Shown here: piece by piece, positions 9,629-18,449 of the stretch
Layout: each line of letters starts with the position of its first letter
How positions within the stretch are numbered: the first letter of the stretch is position 1
Source: Vreelandella zhaodongensis
GTDB lineage: Bacteria > Pseudomonadota > Gammaproteobacteria > Pseudomonadales > Halomonadaceae
DNA: 64,000 nt
Assembly: GCF_013415115.1 (NCBI RefSeq)
Contig: NZ_JACCDD010000005.1
Coordinates: 248,001-312,000 of the forward strand
Direction: 5' to 3'
Notes under the pieces: generated by a model
Databases searched by the model: none
What the model was told of the DNA's origin: nothing
The model's input: the letters and a program-made list of their open reading frames with translations, nothing else
Position numbers and translations under genes: made by a program

Positions 9629-10447
9629 TCAAGAGTCCTGCTTTTCAACTGGCTCAAAGCGCACCAAATCCTCATAGGCATGCCATGTTGCGTGGCCTAA
9701 CACAGGCAGAATGAGTGCCAAACCAATATAAAAAGTCAGTACCCCGATTAACACACACACTGTCAAAATAACTGCCCATAACAACATAGGGCGGAAATTA
9801 CCCGCTACACAACGCACGCTTGCTTCAATACCTTCCATAAAAGTAAGGTCTTGATCCATCAAGGTAGGGATAGCCACTGAGCTTATCGCAAAAGCACCAA
9901 AGGCCAACACGGCACCCGCAGCAGTACCAACTGCGATCATGCCTAAACCTTCCGGCGTCGTCAGCAGTGACGAGTAAAGCGTTGCAGGGCTAGGCACCTC
10001 AAACCCAAAGAATAACGCGAACAGAAGTGTGGCAAGGCGAATCCACGCGAGGAAGAAAATCATCATCATGACGCCCATCATCGCTAACTGCCCAGCATGC
10101 GGACGCCAACTTCCGAATGCATCGCCCAGGTTGGGCACACGCCCCTCCTCAATGGCACGACTAATGCCATAAGCCCCTACTGCTACTAAGGGGCCGACAA
10201 ACATGAATCCAGCAATCATGGGTAACAGCCAGTACCAATACCCCAATGTGATAGCACCTGCTGTAATAGCAATGCTCAGGCCTACCCAAAACATACCGTA
10301 GGTCAAACTAACGGCCGTCGCACGGCGAAAGTCTTCAAAACCCGCGGCAAGCCATGCACGCGGCCGATCCATTCCAACCTTGTTGATGGTAATTTTTACG
10401 TTAGGCATATCTGCTCGGTCGTGCGTTTTTGTTGTAGCTGCATTCAT
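9629..10447 (-). CDS. DUF2189 family integral membrane protein
   Basis: A 272-residue inner-membrane protein with about six hydrophobic segments (roughly 60-80, 85-108, 135-160, 180-210, 225-255), beginning after a soluble N-terminal stretch with INKVGMDRPRAWLAAGFEDF. The W-L-x-A-G-x-x-D-F entry and glycine-rich helices fit the DUF2189 family, whose function is not known. The ATG at 10447 has AAGGAG seven bases upstream; an upstream in-frame start at 10504 has no such site. The gene appears monocistronic, with a terminator downstream at 9501. DUF2189 genes often sit near respiratory or TRAP genes, but nothing here fixes a role. Confidence 0.85.
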   Translation of the reverse strand: MNAATTKTHDRADMPNVKITINKVGMDRPRAWLAAGFEDFRRATAVSLTYGMFWVGLSIAITAGAITLGYWYWLLPMIAGFMFVGPLVAVGAYGISRAIEEGRVPNLGDAFGSWRPHAGQLAMMGVMMMIFFLAWIRLATLLFALFFGFEVPSPATLYSSLLTTPEGLGMIAVGTAAGAVLAFGAFAISSVAIPTLMDQDLTFMEGIEASVRCVAGNFRPMLLWAVILTVCVLIGVLTFYIGLALILPVLGHATWHAYEDLVRFEPVEKQDS

Positions 10448-10771
10448 GGCATGACTCCTTAGATTTACCCCAATACAGCGGTGGCTTTTCAACACCCTGC
10501 TCAAGTTGAACTGAAGCTAGCCGAACACCCTGAAAAGGGGTTGCCACATGCATGAGCTCGTTAACCATAAGTTAATGGCTTAACGTACTATTAATGTAGC
10601 TGAGCATTTGAACGGGGGAACCTATCTAGTGGCATAACGTACAAAAATTCCTGTTTCAGCACCTTTAACACCAATTTATTCGATGCGTTAGTGATCAGTA
10701 ATATTCAACCACAAAAAACTCCAGGCCCGTCGACCTGGAGTTAGCTGTTCCAACCAAGGCTTCTCAACGCG
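10448..10771. other. Intergenic region, promoter of DUF2189 gene
   Basis: 324 bases without a convincing gene. The left part must hold the promoter of the DUF2189 gene; the right end carries the usp terminator listed separately. I see no operator-like palindrome that I would defend. Confidence 0.5.
10711..10742 (-). terminator. Rho-independent terminator after usp
   Basis: A 9-bp stem (AACTCCAGG / CCTGGAGTT, 10717-10725 with 10734-10742) followed on the minus strand by a TTTTTT run. It lies 30 bases past the universal stress protein stop and closes the TAXI-TRAP operon. Confidence 0.9.
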
Positions 10772-11200
10772 TTAGCGTACGATCATCACCGATACTTTGG
10801 CATGATGAACCACATGCTCCGCATTTGGCCCAAGCACGTAGTCAACGAACTTACGCTTAGTGTGTGAGGCCATCACGATAAGGTCGGTATCAAGCTTTTT
10901 GCCTACCTTAATGATGGCTTCCCAAGGGGAGCCATCCACGATCACGCTTTGCACCTTAATATCCTCAGGCACATGCTCTTTAATGAACGCGTGCTGCGCC
11001 TCCTTGATAGCTTCGTGGGCCTTTTGGGAGAAGTTTTTAGGGAAATAAGCGCCCACCATGGGCATCTTAAACTCCGGTAACACGGTCACTATATGCAGCG
11101 ATGCTCCGAAGGTTTCGCAGAGCGTAATGGCCGTGGGCAGCGCCTTTTGCCAAGACGCCTCCTCATTCAAATCAACTGGTAGTAAAATCTTTTGATACAT
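10772..11200 (-). CDS. Universal stress protein UspA family, TRAP-associated
   Basis: A 142-residue single-domain UspA protein (starts MYQKILLPVD; contains TDLIVMASH and ends VSVMIVR). The ATG at 11200 follows GGAGG by five bases; the frame extends to a GTG at 11212 that overlaps the transporter stop. In ATP-binding Usps the segment reads G-x2-G-x9-G-S/T; here the matching positions are A, T and G-P (ASHT...LGP), so the classic ATP site is not preserved. It is the last gene of a TRAP operon. Halomonas elongata has a Usp, TeaD, at the end of its ectoine TRAP operon, where it restrains uptake (established). A similar regulatory role for the neighbouring TAXI-TRAP carrier is inferred. Confidence 0.9.
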   Translation of the reverse strand: MYQKILLPVDLNEEASWQKALPTAITLCETFGASLHIVTVLPEFKMPMVGAYFPKNFSQKAHEAIKEAQHAFIKEHVPEDIKVQSVIVDGSPWEAIIKVGKKLDTDLIVMASHTKRKFVDYVLGPNAEHVVHHAKVSVMIVR

Positions 11201-11211
11201 AGTGGCCTCCA

Positions 11212-13815
11212 CTAAGTAGCCGTAGTCAACTCTTCAGACCGCTCTTTCTCACGACGACGGCGTTGCAGAAGTACGACAAGGGCAAAAATGGCAAAGCCTG
11301 GTATCCACATCCACTCTTTGGCCCACCGGTCTACTGGTGCAAGAACTTCGATGATCTCTTGGTCGAAGTCGAAGCCTAGATCCTGCGCCAAGCCACCAAA
11401 CTCAACGAAATCAACCGTTGCCTGCTCACCATCGACCCATAGCTCCATACCTAGCCGTTCCATACGCTCTTCAGCAGTATCACCACGAGGTACAGGGACA
11501 AGAACATAGGTCGTCATCGGATCACCAAAATCATCCTCACCGGCGATTTGCACACGCAGATTACTACCGTCGTCTACTTGGCCTAACGCTTGCGCAAACT
11601 GTGCAGGCGGCACTGACTCATAAGGATCATGGATTTTATCCATCCAAAACCCAGGGCGGAACAGTGTAAAGGCGACGAGTAACAGCAGCAGTGACTCGTA
11701 CCAGCGGCTGCGCACTACCATGAAGCCTTGGGTTCCTGCGGCAAAGATCAACATGGCGATGGTCGCAATTATAAAGACGACGATACCCTGCATAAACGAG
11801 ACGTTTATGAGCAGTAAATCCGTGTTAAATATAAACAGGAAAGGTAGTGCAGCTGTCCTTAGGCTATAGTAAAACGCCTGGAAACCTGTGCGCAGTGGAT
11901 CACCGCCAGAGACGGCCGCCGCCGCAAAAGACGCCAAGCCCACTGGCGGTGTTACATCCGCCATAATGCCAAAATAGAACACAAACAGGTGCACAGCGAT
12001 AAGCGGCACAATCAAACCATTTTGCTGGCCTAGCATCACAATCACGGGTGCCATCAAGGCCGATACCACAATGTAGTTAGCCGTGGTCGGCAGCCCCATA
12101 CCCAGAATCAAGCTGAGCACCGCAGTCAGCAGTAGAATCATCATCAGGTTGCCACCCGAGAGAATTTCCACCACATCAGCAAGCACTAGACCAACGCCTG
12201 TCTGCGATACGGCACCTACCACAATACCTGCCGTCGCTGTGGCAATACCAATCCCGATCATATTACGAGCGCCTGCAACCAAGCCTTCCCACAGGTCGAG
12301 GAACCCTTCTTTTACATCAGTGGCTAACTTACTGCGCCCCCGAAAAAGAGCAATAACCGGCCGTTGCGTGACCATGATAAAAATCATGAATACCGTTGCC
12401 CAGAATGCCGACAGCCCAGGCGAGAGCCGCTCGACCATCAAACACCAGACCAATACGACAACCGGCAGAATATAGTGCAACCCGACCATCACGGTGGGCT
12501 TGGTTTGCGGCAGCGTTATCACTTTTGAGTTGGGATCATCTAGCTCTAACTCTGGATAAGCAGCGCCCACTTTGAGTAGGCCAATGTAGGCCACCGAAAG
12601 CAGAATCGCGATAACCCAGGGCGTTGCATCGCCTAGTACCGGCTTAAGCCAACCAAGACCGTAGTAAACGGCAAACGACAGCCCCATCAGCAAGAGAAGT
12701 CCGGTCAGGAAACCGATCACTTTATTGAGCAGCGGACGAACCGGATTGCTGGATGGCAGCCCAGTCATGTTCGCTTTTAGCGCTTCAAGATGGACAATGT
12801 AGATAAGTGCGATATAGGAAATAATGGCTGGCAAAAAGGCGTGTTTGATCACTTCCACATAAGAAATGCCAACATATTCCACCATCAAAAATGCTGCAGC
12901 CCCCATAACAGGCGGCATAATTTGACCATTAACCGAGGAGGATACTTCAACGGCACCGGCTTTTTCTGAACTAAAGCCGACACGCTTCATCATCGGAATC
13001 GTAAACGTGCCCGTGGTAACCGTATTGGCAATCGACGACCCTGAGATCAAACCAGTCATGCCTGACGCCACAACAGCAGCCTTGGCTGGCCCGCCTTTAA
13101 AGTGCCCAAGCATGGAGAAAGCAACCTTAATGAAATAGTTACCCGCTCCCGCTTTATCCAGTAACGCACCAAACAACACAAACAAGAAGACAAAGCTGGT
13201 CGAGACCCCAACTGCGATGCCAAAAACCCCTTGGGTGCCTAACCACTGATGGTTAATCAATCCGTTAAGACTGACCCCTCGGTGAGCTAAGATTCCCGGC
13301 ATTTGAGGGCCAAACAGCGAATAAACAATAAATAACCCTGCCACTATCATCAGCGGCGGCCCGAGTGCTCGCCGTGCGGCTTCAAGCAGTAACACAATGC
13401 CAATAACACCGACCACGACATCTTGCGTGATAGGGCGCCCTGGGCGCTGCGCCAAGTCTGAATAAAAGAGGAAAAGATACGCCCCACAAAAAGTAGCAAC
13501 CGCTGCAAATAGCCAATCCTGAAGCGGAATACGATCCCTAGGTGACCGCTTAAGTGCAGGGTAGGCCATAAATGCCAGGAAAAGCGCAAACGCCAAATGG
13601 ATTGAGCGCGCTTCCGTAGCATTAAATACGCCCACACCCACCATGTAAGGAAGTGGCGATGCAATCCACAGCTGAAATAGCGACCATGTCGCCGCAATAC
13701 CAACGAGCAACTTGCCGGGGATCCCAAGGGGTTTCCTTGCCCCCGTATCACTGGATGCAACCATGTCCTCTAGGTTGCCATCAGCAGTTGCCGAGGGTTG
13801 TTTGTCATCACGCAT
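11212..13815 (-). CDS. TRAP transporter permease, 4TM/12TM fusion (DctQM fused)
   Basis: An 867-residue inner-membrane permease in which small (4-helix) and large (12-helix) TRAP subunits are one chain, as is usual for TAXI-type TRAP systems. The large-subunit core is clear from ASGMTGLISGSSIANTVTTG, PPVMGAAAFLMVEY and GLPTTANYIVVSALMAP. The last ~150 residues form a soluble insert plus one more helix, matching the DUF3394-type tail, then a basic cytoplasmic end. It couples Na+ entry to uptake of an organic anion delivered by the binding protein at 13946 (family knowledge). I prefer the ATG at 13815; the frame opens further to a TTG at 13848. Its TAG touches the usp frame. Substrate unknown. 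Confidence 0.93.
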   Translation of the reverse strand: MRDDKQPSATADGNLEDMVASSDTGARKPLGIPGKLLVGIAATWSLFQLWIASPLPYMVGVGVFNATEARSIHLAFALFLAFMAYPALKRSPRDRIPLQDWLFAAVATFCGAYLFLFYSDLAQRPGRPITQDVVVGVIGIVLLLEAARRALGPPLMIVAGLFIVYSLFGPQMPGILAHRGVSLNGLINHQWLGTQGVFGIAVGVSTSFVFLFVLFGALLDKAGAGNYFIKVAFSMLGHFKGGPAKAAVVASGMTGLISGSSIANTVTTGTFTIPMMKRVGFSSEKAGAVEVSSSVNGQIMPPVMGAAAFLMVEYVGISYVEVIKHAFLPAIISYIALIYIVHLEALKANMTGLPSSNPVRPLLNKVIGFLTGLLLLMGLSFAVYYGLGWLKPVLGDATPWVIAILLSVAYIGLLKVGAAYPELELDDPNSKVITLPQTKPTVMVGLHYILPVVVLVWCLMVERLSPGLSAFWATVFMIFIMVTQRPVIALFRGRSKLATDVKEGFLDLWEGLVAGARNMIGIGIATATAGIVVGAVSQTGVGLVLADVVEILSGGNLMMILLLTAVLSLILGMGLPTTANYIVVSALMAPVIVMLGQQNGLIVPLIAVHLFVFYFGIMADVTPPVGLASFAAAAVSGGDPLRTGFQAFYYSLRTAALPFLFIFNTDLLLINVSFMQGIVVFIIATIAMLIFAAGTQGFMVVRSRWYESLLLLLVAFTLFRPGFWMDKIHDPYESVPPAQFAQALGQVDDGSNLRVQIAGEDDFGDPMTTYVLVPVPRGDTAEERMERLGMELWVDGEQATVDFVEFGGLAQDLGFDFDQEIIEVLAPVDRWAKEWMWIPGFAIFALVVLLQRRRREKERSEELTTAT

Positions 13816-13865
13816 ACGCTTGCCCTGCCTAATGGTCAGCGCTGACAATCAGCGCTTTCAACAAG

Positions 13866-13894
13866 AAGCGCGGACACCCAAGATGCCCGCGCTT
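13866..13894 (-). other. Intercistronic hairpin between TAXI binding protein and permease
   Basis: Arms AAGCGCGG and CCGCGCTT (13866-13873 with 13887-13894) enclose 13 bases on the minus strand between the binding-protein stop and the permease start. No real T run follows. It looks like an attenuating or mRNA-stabilising hairpin that lets the binding protein be made in excess over the permease, a common arrangement in transport operons. Confidence 0.6.
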
Positions 13895-13945
13895 TGCAAC
13901 AAAAAGCAACACTATTCACTTTACGTTAATAGCGCTCTTTTAACC

Positions 13946-14926
13946 TTACTCGATCCAACCACGCTCGCGGTAATAGCGCTCTGCGCCATCATGCAGTGGC
14001 GCTGTCAAACCGTCTGAAATCATGTCTTCTTCGTTGAGGTTTTCAAACGCTGGGTGTAAACGCTTGAAACGGTCGAAGTTTTCGAACACCGCTTTAACCG
14101 TTTCGTAAATGATGTCTTCATCAACATCAGTGGACGAGACGAACGTTGCTGCGACACCAAAGGTTTCGACATCTTCATCATTACCACGGTACAGGCCACC
14201 CGGAATCACTGAGCGCGTGTAGTAAGGATACTCGTCAACCAGAGCGTCAATTTCTTCACCGGTCACAGACACCAAACGGGCATCAATAGTGGTAGTGGCT
14301 TCTTGAATAGAGCCATTTGGATGACCTACCACATACACCATGGCGTCAATGTTGTTGTCAGACAGCGCAGCTGCCTGTTCAGCCGCGTCAAGCTGTGACG
14401 CTAGTGCAAAGGTATTTTCATCCCAACCGAACGCATCCATGACAACATCCATGGTGTTGCGCTGACCAGAACCAGGGTTACCAATGTTGACGCGCTTGCC
14501 AGGGAAATCGCTGATATTCTCGATCCCCGAATCAGCACGGGCAACAACGGTCAGTGGCTCACCATGCATGGTGAATACAGAGCGCATCTCTTCCCAAGGG
14601 CCATCTTCTTCAAAGTTAGCCTGTCCGTTAAAAGCACGGTACTGAACGTCAGACTGAACGACGCCCATATCCAGCTCGCCGGTTTTCATGCCATTTACGT
14701 TGGCAACTGAGCCGCCCGTAGACGGTGCATTACAACGAATATTGTGCTCATCGCTACCACGGTTAACCATACGGCAGACCGACTGACCCACGACGTAGTA
14801 AACGCCTGTTTGGCCACCGGTACCGATGGTGATAAAACGATCTTGAGCCACTGCAGGAGAGGCAAAGCTTGCCGCTGCAACCAACGCGCCAGAAAAGGCA
14901 GCGGTAGAAAATACATGGCGTTTCAT
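13946..14926 (-). CDS. TAXI family TRAP solute-binding protein
   Basis: A 326-residue periplasmic protein with a Sec signal peptide (residues 1-27, cleavage after SPAVAQ). The mature start ITIGTGGQTGVYYVVGQ is the TAXI-family signature, followed by STGGSVANVNGM, DMGVVQSDVQY and the hinge region GKRVNIGNPGSGQRNT. It captures a carboxylate ligand and delivers it to the fused permease downstream. RBS AGAGG lies about nine bases before the ATG. It is first in the operon with permease and Usp. TAXI ligands known so far include glutamate-like and aromatic or sugar acids; nothing here decides among them. Confidence 0.94.
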   Translation of the reverse strand: MKRHVFSTAAFSGALVAAASFASPAVAQDRFITIGTGGQTGVYYVVGQSVCRMVNRGSDEHNIRCNAPSTGGSVANVNGMKTGELDMGVVQSDVQYRAFNGQANFEEDGPWEEMRSVFTMHGEPLTVVARADSGIENISDFPGKRVNIGNPGSGQRNTMDVVMDAFGWDENTFALASQLDAAEQAAALSDNNIDAMVYVVGHPNGSIQEATTTIDARLVSVTGEEIDALVDEYPYYTRSVIPGGLYRGNDEDVETFGVAATFVSSTDVDEDIIYETVKAVFENFDRFKRLHPAFENLNEEDMISDGLTAPLHDGAERYYRERGWIE

Positions 14927-15354
14927 GGATACACCTCTTTATCTTGATGTTGTGAGCGTTATGCGCTTTGAATCCACCTGCTGAACGGTTCCCTCAGGTG
15001 TATTGCTTCCAAAACGTTTTCAAGACAATCTGTTATCGACGTCAGCTTGTACAACCGACATGTACTACTTTAGCGAAAAAAAACCTACTTGGCGAAACAC
15101 ACGGTGAGTTCTCACCGCTGTATTAGCCAACCACATCCTGGTGCTTGCTATTAAGTCCCCTTCTTTAGCAGATATACTTAACGCTTGTAAGCAATGCCAG
15201 GATCAGCGTCACTTACCACAAGCAGCTCAGACAACAAAACCAGATTACCCATGAACAACGTTTAGTTACCGTTAATTACTCTCCTGCTTTTTTATAGCGT
15301 TTAGCGGTTTTTGCATCTTAGCCCCAAGCTTCCCCACTGTTTAACTGGGTCACT
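14927..15354. other. Intergenic region between two TRAP operons
   Basis: 428 bases with no gene I can support. The left end must hold the promoter of the TAXI operon and the right end the 3' end of the DctPQM transcript. I find no strong hairpin with a T run for dctM and no clear operator palindrome. Confidence 0.5.
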
Positions 15355-16656
15355 TTATACGTTATAGCCCAGTACCGACGGTAACCACAGGGCAATACTC
15401 GGAAAAATAGCCACCAGGGCTAACGCACATGCCATTGCTAAGACAAATAACAGCGCCCAACCCAAGGTTTCTTCTAGGCGAATTTTTGCGATCTCTGTTG
15501 TCACCATCAAATTCACCGCAACAGGCGGGGTGAATTGACCAATCGCGATATTCATGGCCAACAGAATGCCAAACCATACAGGGTTCCATTCAAAATGCTG
15601 CATTACCGGAATCAGTACAGGCATCATGATCAAGTAAATGGAGATAGCATCAAGCAACATGCCAGCGACCAACACCGCTAGCATAACGAGTACTAGCAAC
15701 AGGATGCCGTTATCCGTTAAGCCAATAATCCACTCTGCCAAATGCCGGAAGGTGCCTAGCATCGTACCGGCCCAAGCAAAAATTCCCGCCAGTGCGATAA
15801 TTAGCATGACCACACCTGAAATAATCGCGGCCTCTCCTAACAATTCCCACAAATCACGTAACGAAAGCTCTTTCGTCAGAAATAGTCCTACGATGGTGCC
15901 ATAGGCAACGGCTACCACAGCGGCTTCGGTGGGGGTAAATAAACCTGAACGCAGCCCCCCTAAAATGAGCACTGGGGCAAACAAGGCTGGCAACGCCTGC
16001 CTAAACGTCGTACGAACGGTCAAGGTTTCAGCACCTTCTACCGGCGTCCCCTCCCAGCCGTAACGCTTAGCAACGATCATAGCGGGTACCAGTAGCGCTA
16101 GTCCTGCTAAGATGCCGGGAAACAAACCCGCAGCAAACAACGCGCGGAGATCAACGCCAGGCACCACAATCGAGTAAAGAATCAGGGCGACAGAAGGAGG
16201 AATTAAAATAGCGGTAGAAGCCGACGCGGCAATTAGCGTTGCAGAAAAAGGCTTTGGATACCCCGCCTTCGTCATACTTGGCAGCATAACCATGGCCACC
16301 GCCGCCGCATCCGCGGGGCCTGATCCGCTCATGCCTCCCATGATCATGCACACCAGCACCGCGACAAGCGCCAAACCGCCGTGGCGAGGTCCTATCAGCG
16401 CCTGAGCAAATCGCACCAAGCGAAGTGCTACCCCTGAACGTTCAAAAATCAGACCGGTGAGAATGAATAGCGGAATAGCGATCAATGGGTACTTAGCAAC
16501 GCTGTTGTAGGTATTCGTACCAAGCGTCGCCAGCATATCCGGCGATAAACCAGCCACAATACCCACTGAGCCTGCTAGTGCTAACGAAAACGCAACTGGC
16601 ACACCCGCTATCAAAAACCCAGCAAACGCGAGAAGCATCCAGATATCAGGCGTCAT
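15355..16656 (-). CDS. dctM: TRAP transporter large permease subunit DctM
   Basis: A 433-residue, 12-helix DctM-type permease of standard length. Family motifs are seen near the start (GVPVAFSLALAGSVGI), in AVLVCMIMGGMSGSGPADAAA, in SASTAILIPPSVALILY, and in FTPPVAVNLMVT. It forms the Na+-coupled channel of a tripartite TRAP carrier in the inner membrane. Its ATG overlaps the end of dctQ by 11 bases, so the two subunits are translationally coupled. It is the last gene of the dctP-dctQ-dctM operon. Substrate is probably a C4-dicarboxylate or similar acid but is not determined by the sequence. Confidence 0.94.
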   Translation of the reverse strand: MTPDIWMLLAFAGFLIAGVPVAFSLALAGSVGIVAGLSPDMLATLGTNTYNSVAKYPLIAIPLFILTGLIFERSGVALRLVRFAQALIGPRHGGLALVAVLVCMIMGGMSGSGPADAAAVAMVMLPSMTKAGYPKPFSATLIAASASTAILIPPSVALILYSIVVPGVDLRALFAAGLFPGILAGLALLVPAMIVAKRYGWEGTPVEGAETLTVRTTFRQALPALFAPVLILGGLRSGLFTPTEAAVVAVAYGTIVGLFLTKELSLRDLWELLGEAAIISGVVMLIIALAGIFAWAGTMLGTFRHLAEWIIGLTDNGILLLVLVMLAVLVAGMLLDAISIYLIMMPVLIPVMQHFEWNPVWFGILLAMNIAIGQFTPPVAVNLMVTTEIAKIRLEETLGWALLFVLAMACALALVAIFPSIALWLPSVLGYNV

Positions 16657-17125
16657 TGTTCAGGTCTCCCTTTAGTCGGTCACGGGTTTGCTGAACGAGA
16701 CGCCACACCATGGCAGCTGACAATACCGGTAGCCATACCAAATACCACCACTGGGGCAGCCCTAACCCTGGAGACAGCGACTCCCACTGATACTCTTGCC
16801 ACGCCAGTTTCCCACCATACCAAGTCATCAGCCCCAGCACGGTGAGCCCGCACAGCGCCTGGAATAGAACCAGTCCACTGCGCCACCGCCCAGGTAGCGC
16901 ACGTTCTAAAAACCCGATGCGAATATGACGGTTTCGTCTGAGCCCTACTGACGCCCCTGCAAAGGTCAATACCACCAGTAGAAAAACAGAAAACTCTTCG
17001 GTAAACGAAAATGAGCCGCCTGTTAGGTAACGTGTAATCACATTTCCCAAACTAATCAACGAAATAACAATAAGTGACAGCGCACCCAGCCAACGTTCTG
17101 GGCGTGCATCGGGAAAGCCTTTCAT
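16646..17125 (-). CDS. dctQ: TRAP transporter small permease subunit DctQ
   Basis: A 159-residue membrane protein with four helices (about 12-30, 45-65, 87-105, 128-148). The family signature is present between helices two and three: EEFSVFLLVVLTFAGASVGLRRNRHIR. It pairs with DctM in the inner membrane. GAGAGG lies seven bases before the ATG, and the 3' end overlaps dctM by 11 bases. It lies 59 bases after dctP, separated by a G+C-rich hairpin. Confidence 0.92.
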   Translation of the reverse strand: MKGFPDARPERWLGALSLIVISLISLGNVITRYLTGGSFSFTEEFSVFLLVVLTFAGASVGLRRNRHIRIGFLERALPGRWRSGLVLFQALCGLTVLGLMTWYGGKLAWQEYQWESLSPGLGLPQWWYLVWLPVLSAAMVWRLVQQTRDRLKGDLNNDA

Positions 17126-17143
17126 GGCAGCCTCTCAACAAAC

Positions 17144-17168
17144 GCTGCCGGCCCTAAAGGCCGGCAGC
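17144..17168 (-). other. Intercistronic hairpin between dctP and dctQ
   Basis: A perfect 10-bp G+C-rich stem (GCTGCCGGCC / GGCCGGCAGC) with a five-base loop, followed on the minus strand by GTTTGTTG. It lies 16 bases past the dctP stop. It may act as a partial terminator or 3' stabiliser, giving more binding protein than permease. Confidence 0.75.
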
Positions 17169-17184
17169 TAACTCACGGGAAACA

Positions 17185-18195
17185 TTAACGTGCGTCGATC
17201 GCCGCTTGAGCCGCATTGACCAAGTCTTCGCCAATGCGCGGTGCCCATTTTTCATACACAGACTGTGTTGCGTCGACAAAGGCTTGGTACTGCTCATCAG
17301 TTAGCTCAGTCACCGTTACACCACGCTCCTGAATGGCAGCAAGACGCTCGTTTTCTTCTTCACGGGTCATGGCTATTTCCCACTCCCCCGCCTCCACCGC
17401 GGTTTCACGCAACAGTACCTGATGCTCTTCACTAAGCGACTGCCAAACCCGCTGATTCACCGCGAAAATTAGCGGATCGTTCATATAGTTCCAGAGAGTC
17501 AGATACTCCTGCCCCACCTGATCAATACGCGCGACATCAAACACAGAAAGCGGGTTTTCCTGCCCATCAACCGCACCTGTTGTTAACGCTGGCTGAGCAT
17601 CCGTCCAGCTCATTTGTGTTGGGTCGGCGCCAAGGGCTGAGAATGTATCTTGGAATAACGGAGAACCCACAACACGGATTTTCAGGCCTTCTAAATCACT
17701 CGGCTGGCTGATAGCGCCTCGAGAATTGGATACTTGGCGAAAGCCATTTTCGCCCCAGGCCAGCGGCATCACCCCACGAGACTCAATCGCTTCAAAAACC
17801 AATTCCCCCGCTTCCCCACCAGTCACCGCATCGACGGCCGCCTCATCGGGTATAAAGAATGGTAAAGAGAACAAATTCAGCTCAGGTACTTGGGGAGACC
17901 AATTAATGGTCGAGCCTACCGCCGCATCGATTAGCCCAGAGCGCATGGCTGAAAATTCACGGGTTTGATCGCCTGATACCAATTGAGAATTCGGATATAC
18001 CCGCAGTGTTAATTCACCGCCACTACGTTCTTCTACCAGTTCGGCCCACTTCTCAGCTGCCTGCCCCCAAGGGAAGGCATCGGACAGCACCGTTGATACA
18101 GAAAGTTCGCGCGCCTGAGCAGCAAAGGTGGCTGAAAGAAGCGCAGCGCCAGCCAAGCCGGCGGTAAAACGAGCCATAGAGCGTGTCAGCATCAT
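17185..18195 (-). CDS. dctP: TRAP solute-binding protein DctP
   Basis: A 336-residue DctP-type periplasmic receptor. The signal peptide is about residues 1-27 (MARFTAGLAGAALLSATFAA, cut after AQA). The body has the family landmarks: WAELVEERSGGELTLRVYP, LKIRVVGSPLFQDTFSALGA with the carboxylate-binding Arg in the IRV strand, and the motif QPALTTGAVDGQENP. The ATG-ATG at 18195 follows AAGGATTG; an upstream frame to 18261 has no ribosome site. It is the first gene of dctPQM and is divergent from the DMT exporter. The conserved Arg predicts a carboxylate ligand. Confidence 0.93.
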   Translation of the reverse strand: MMLTRSMARFTAGLAGAALLSATFAAQARELSVSTVLSDAFPWGQAAEKWAELVEERSGGELTLRVYPNSQLVSGDQTREFSAMRSGLIDAAVGSTINWSPQVPELNLFSLPFFIPDEAAVDAVTGGEAGELVFEAIESRGVMPLAWGENGFRQVSNSRGAISQPSDLEGLKIRVVGSPLFQDTFSALGADPTQMSWTDAQPALTTGAVDGQENPLSVFDVARIDQVGQEYLTLWNYMNDPLIFAVNQRVWQSLSEEHQVLLRETAVEAGEWEIAMTREEENERLAAIQERGVTVTELTDEQYQAFVDATQSVYEKWAPRIGEDLVNAAQAAIDAR

Positions 18196-18449
18196 GGATA
18201 TCAATCCTTTTTTTATCGGTTTGTATTCGGCGTTGTTTCTCATTAAACCGCCGTGTGTCACTTTTCGCGCAGGCTAAACAGCGGACGATGAAGCGGACAA
18301 CTCCCTATTGTAGGCAGACATGGGGTTAAAAGAAGCCAAGTTAGCCTTTTAGCGATCAACGTTAGGCGAAAAAGGGCGTTGCCATTACGTTGCAGTAGCA
18401 CTTACTGATATGCTGAAGCGACTTTTATGGGTGACTACTGGACAGCAAC

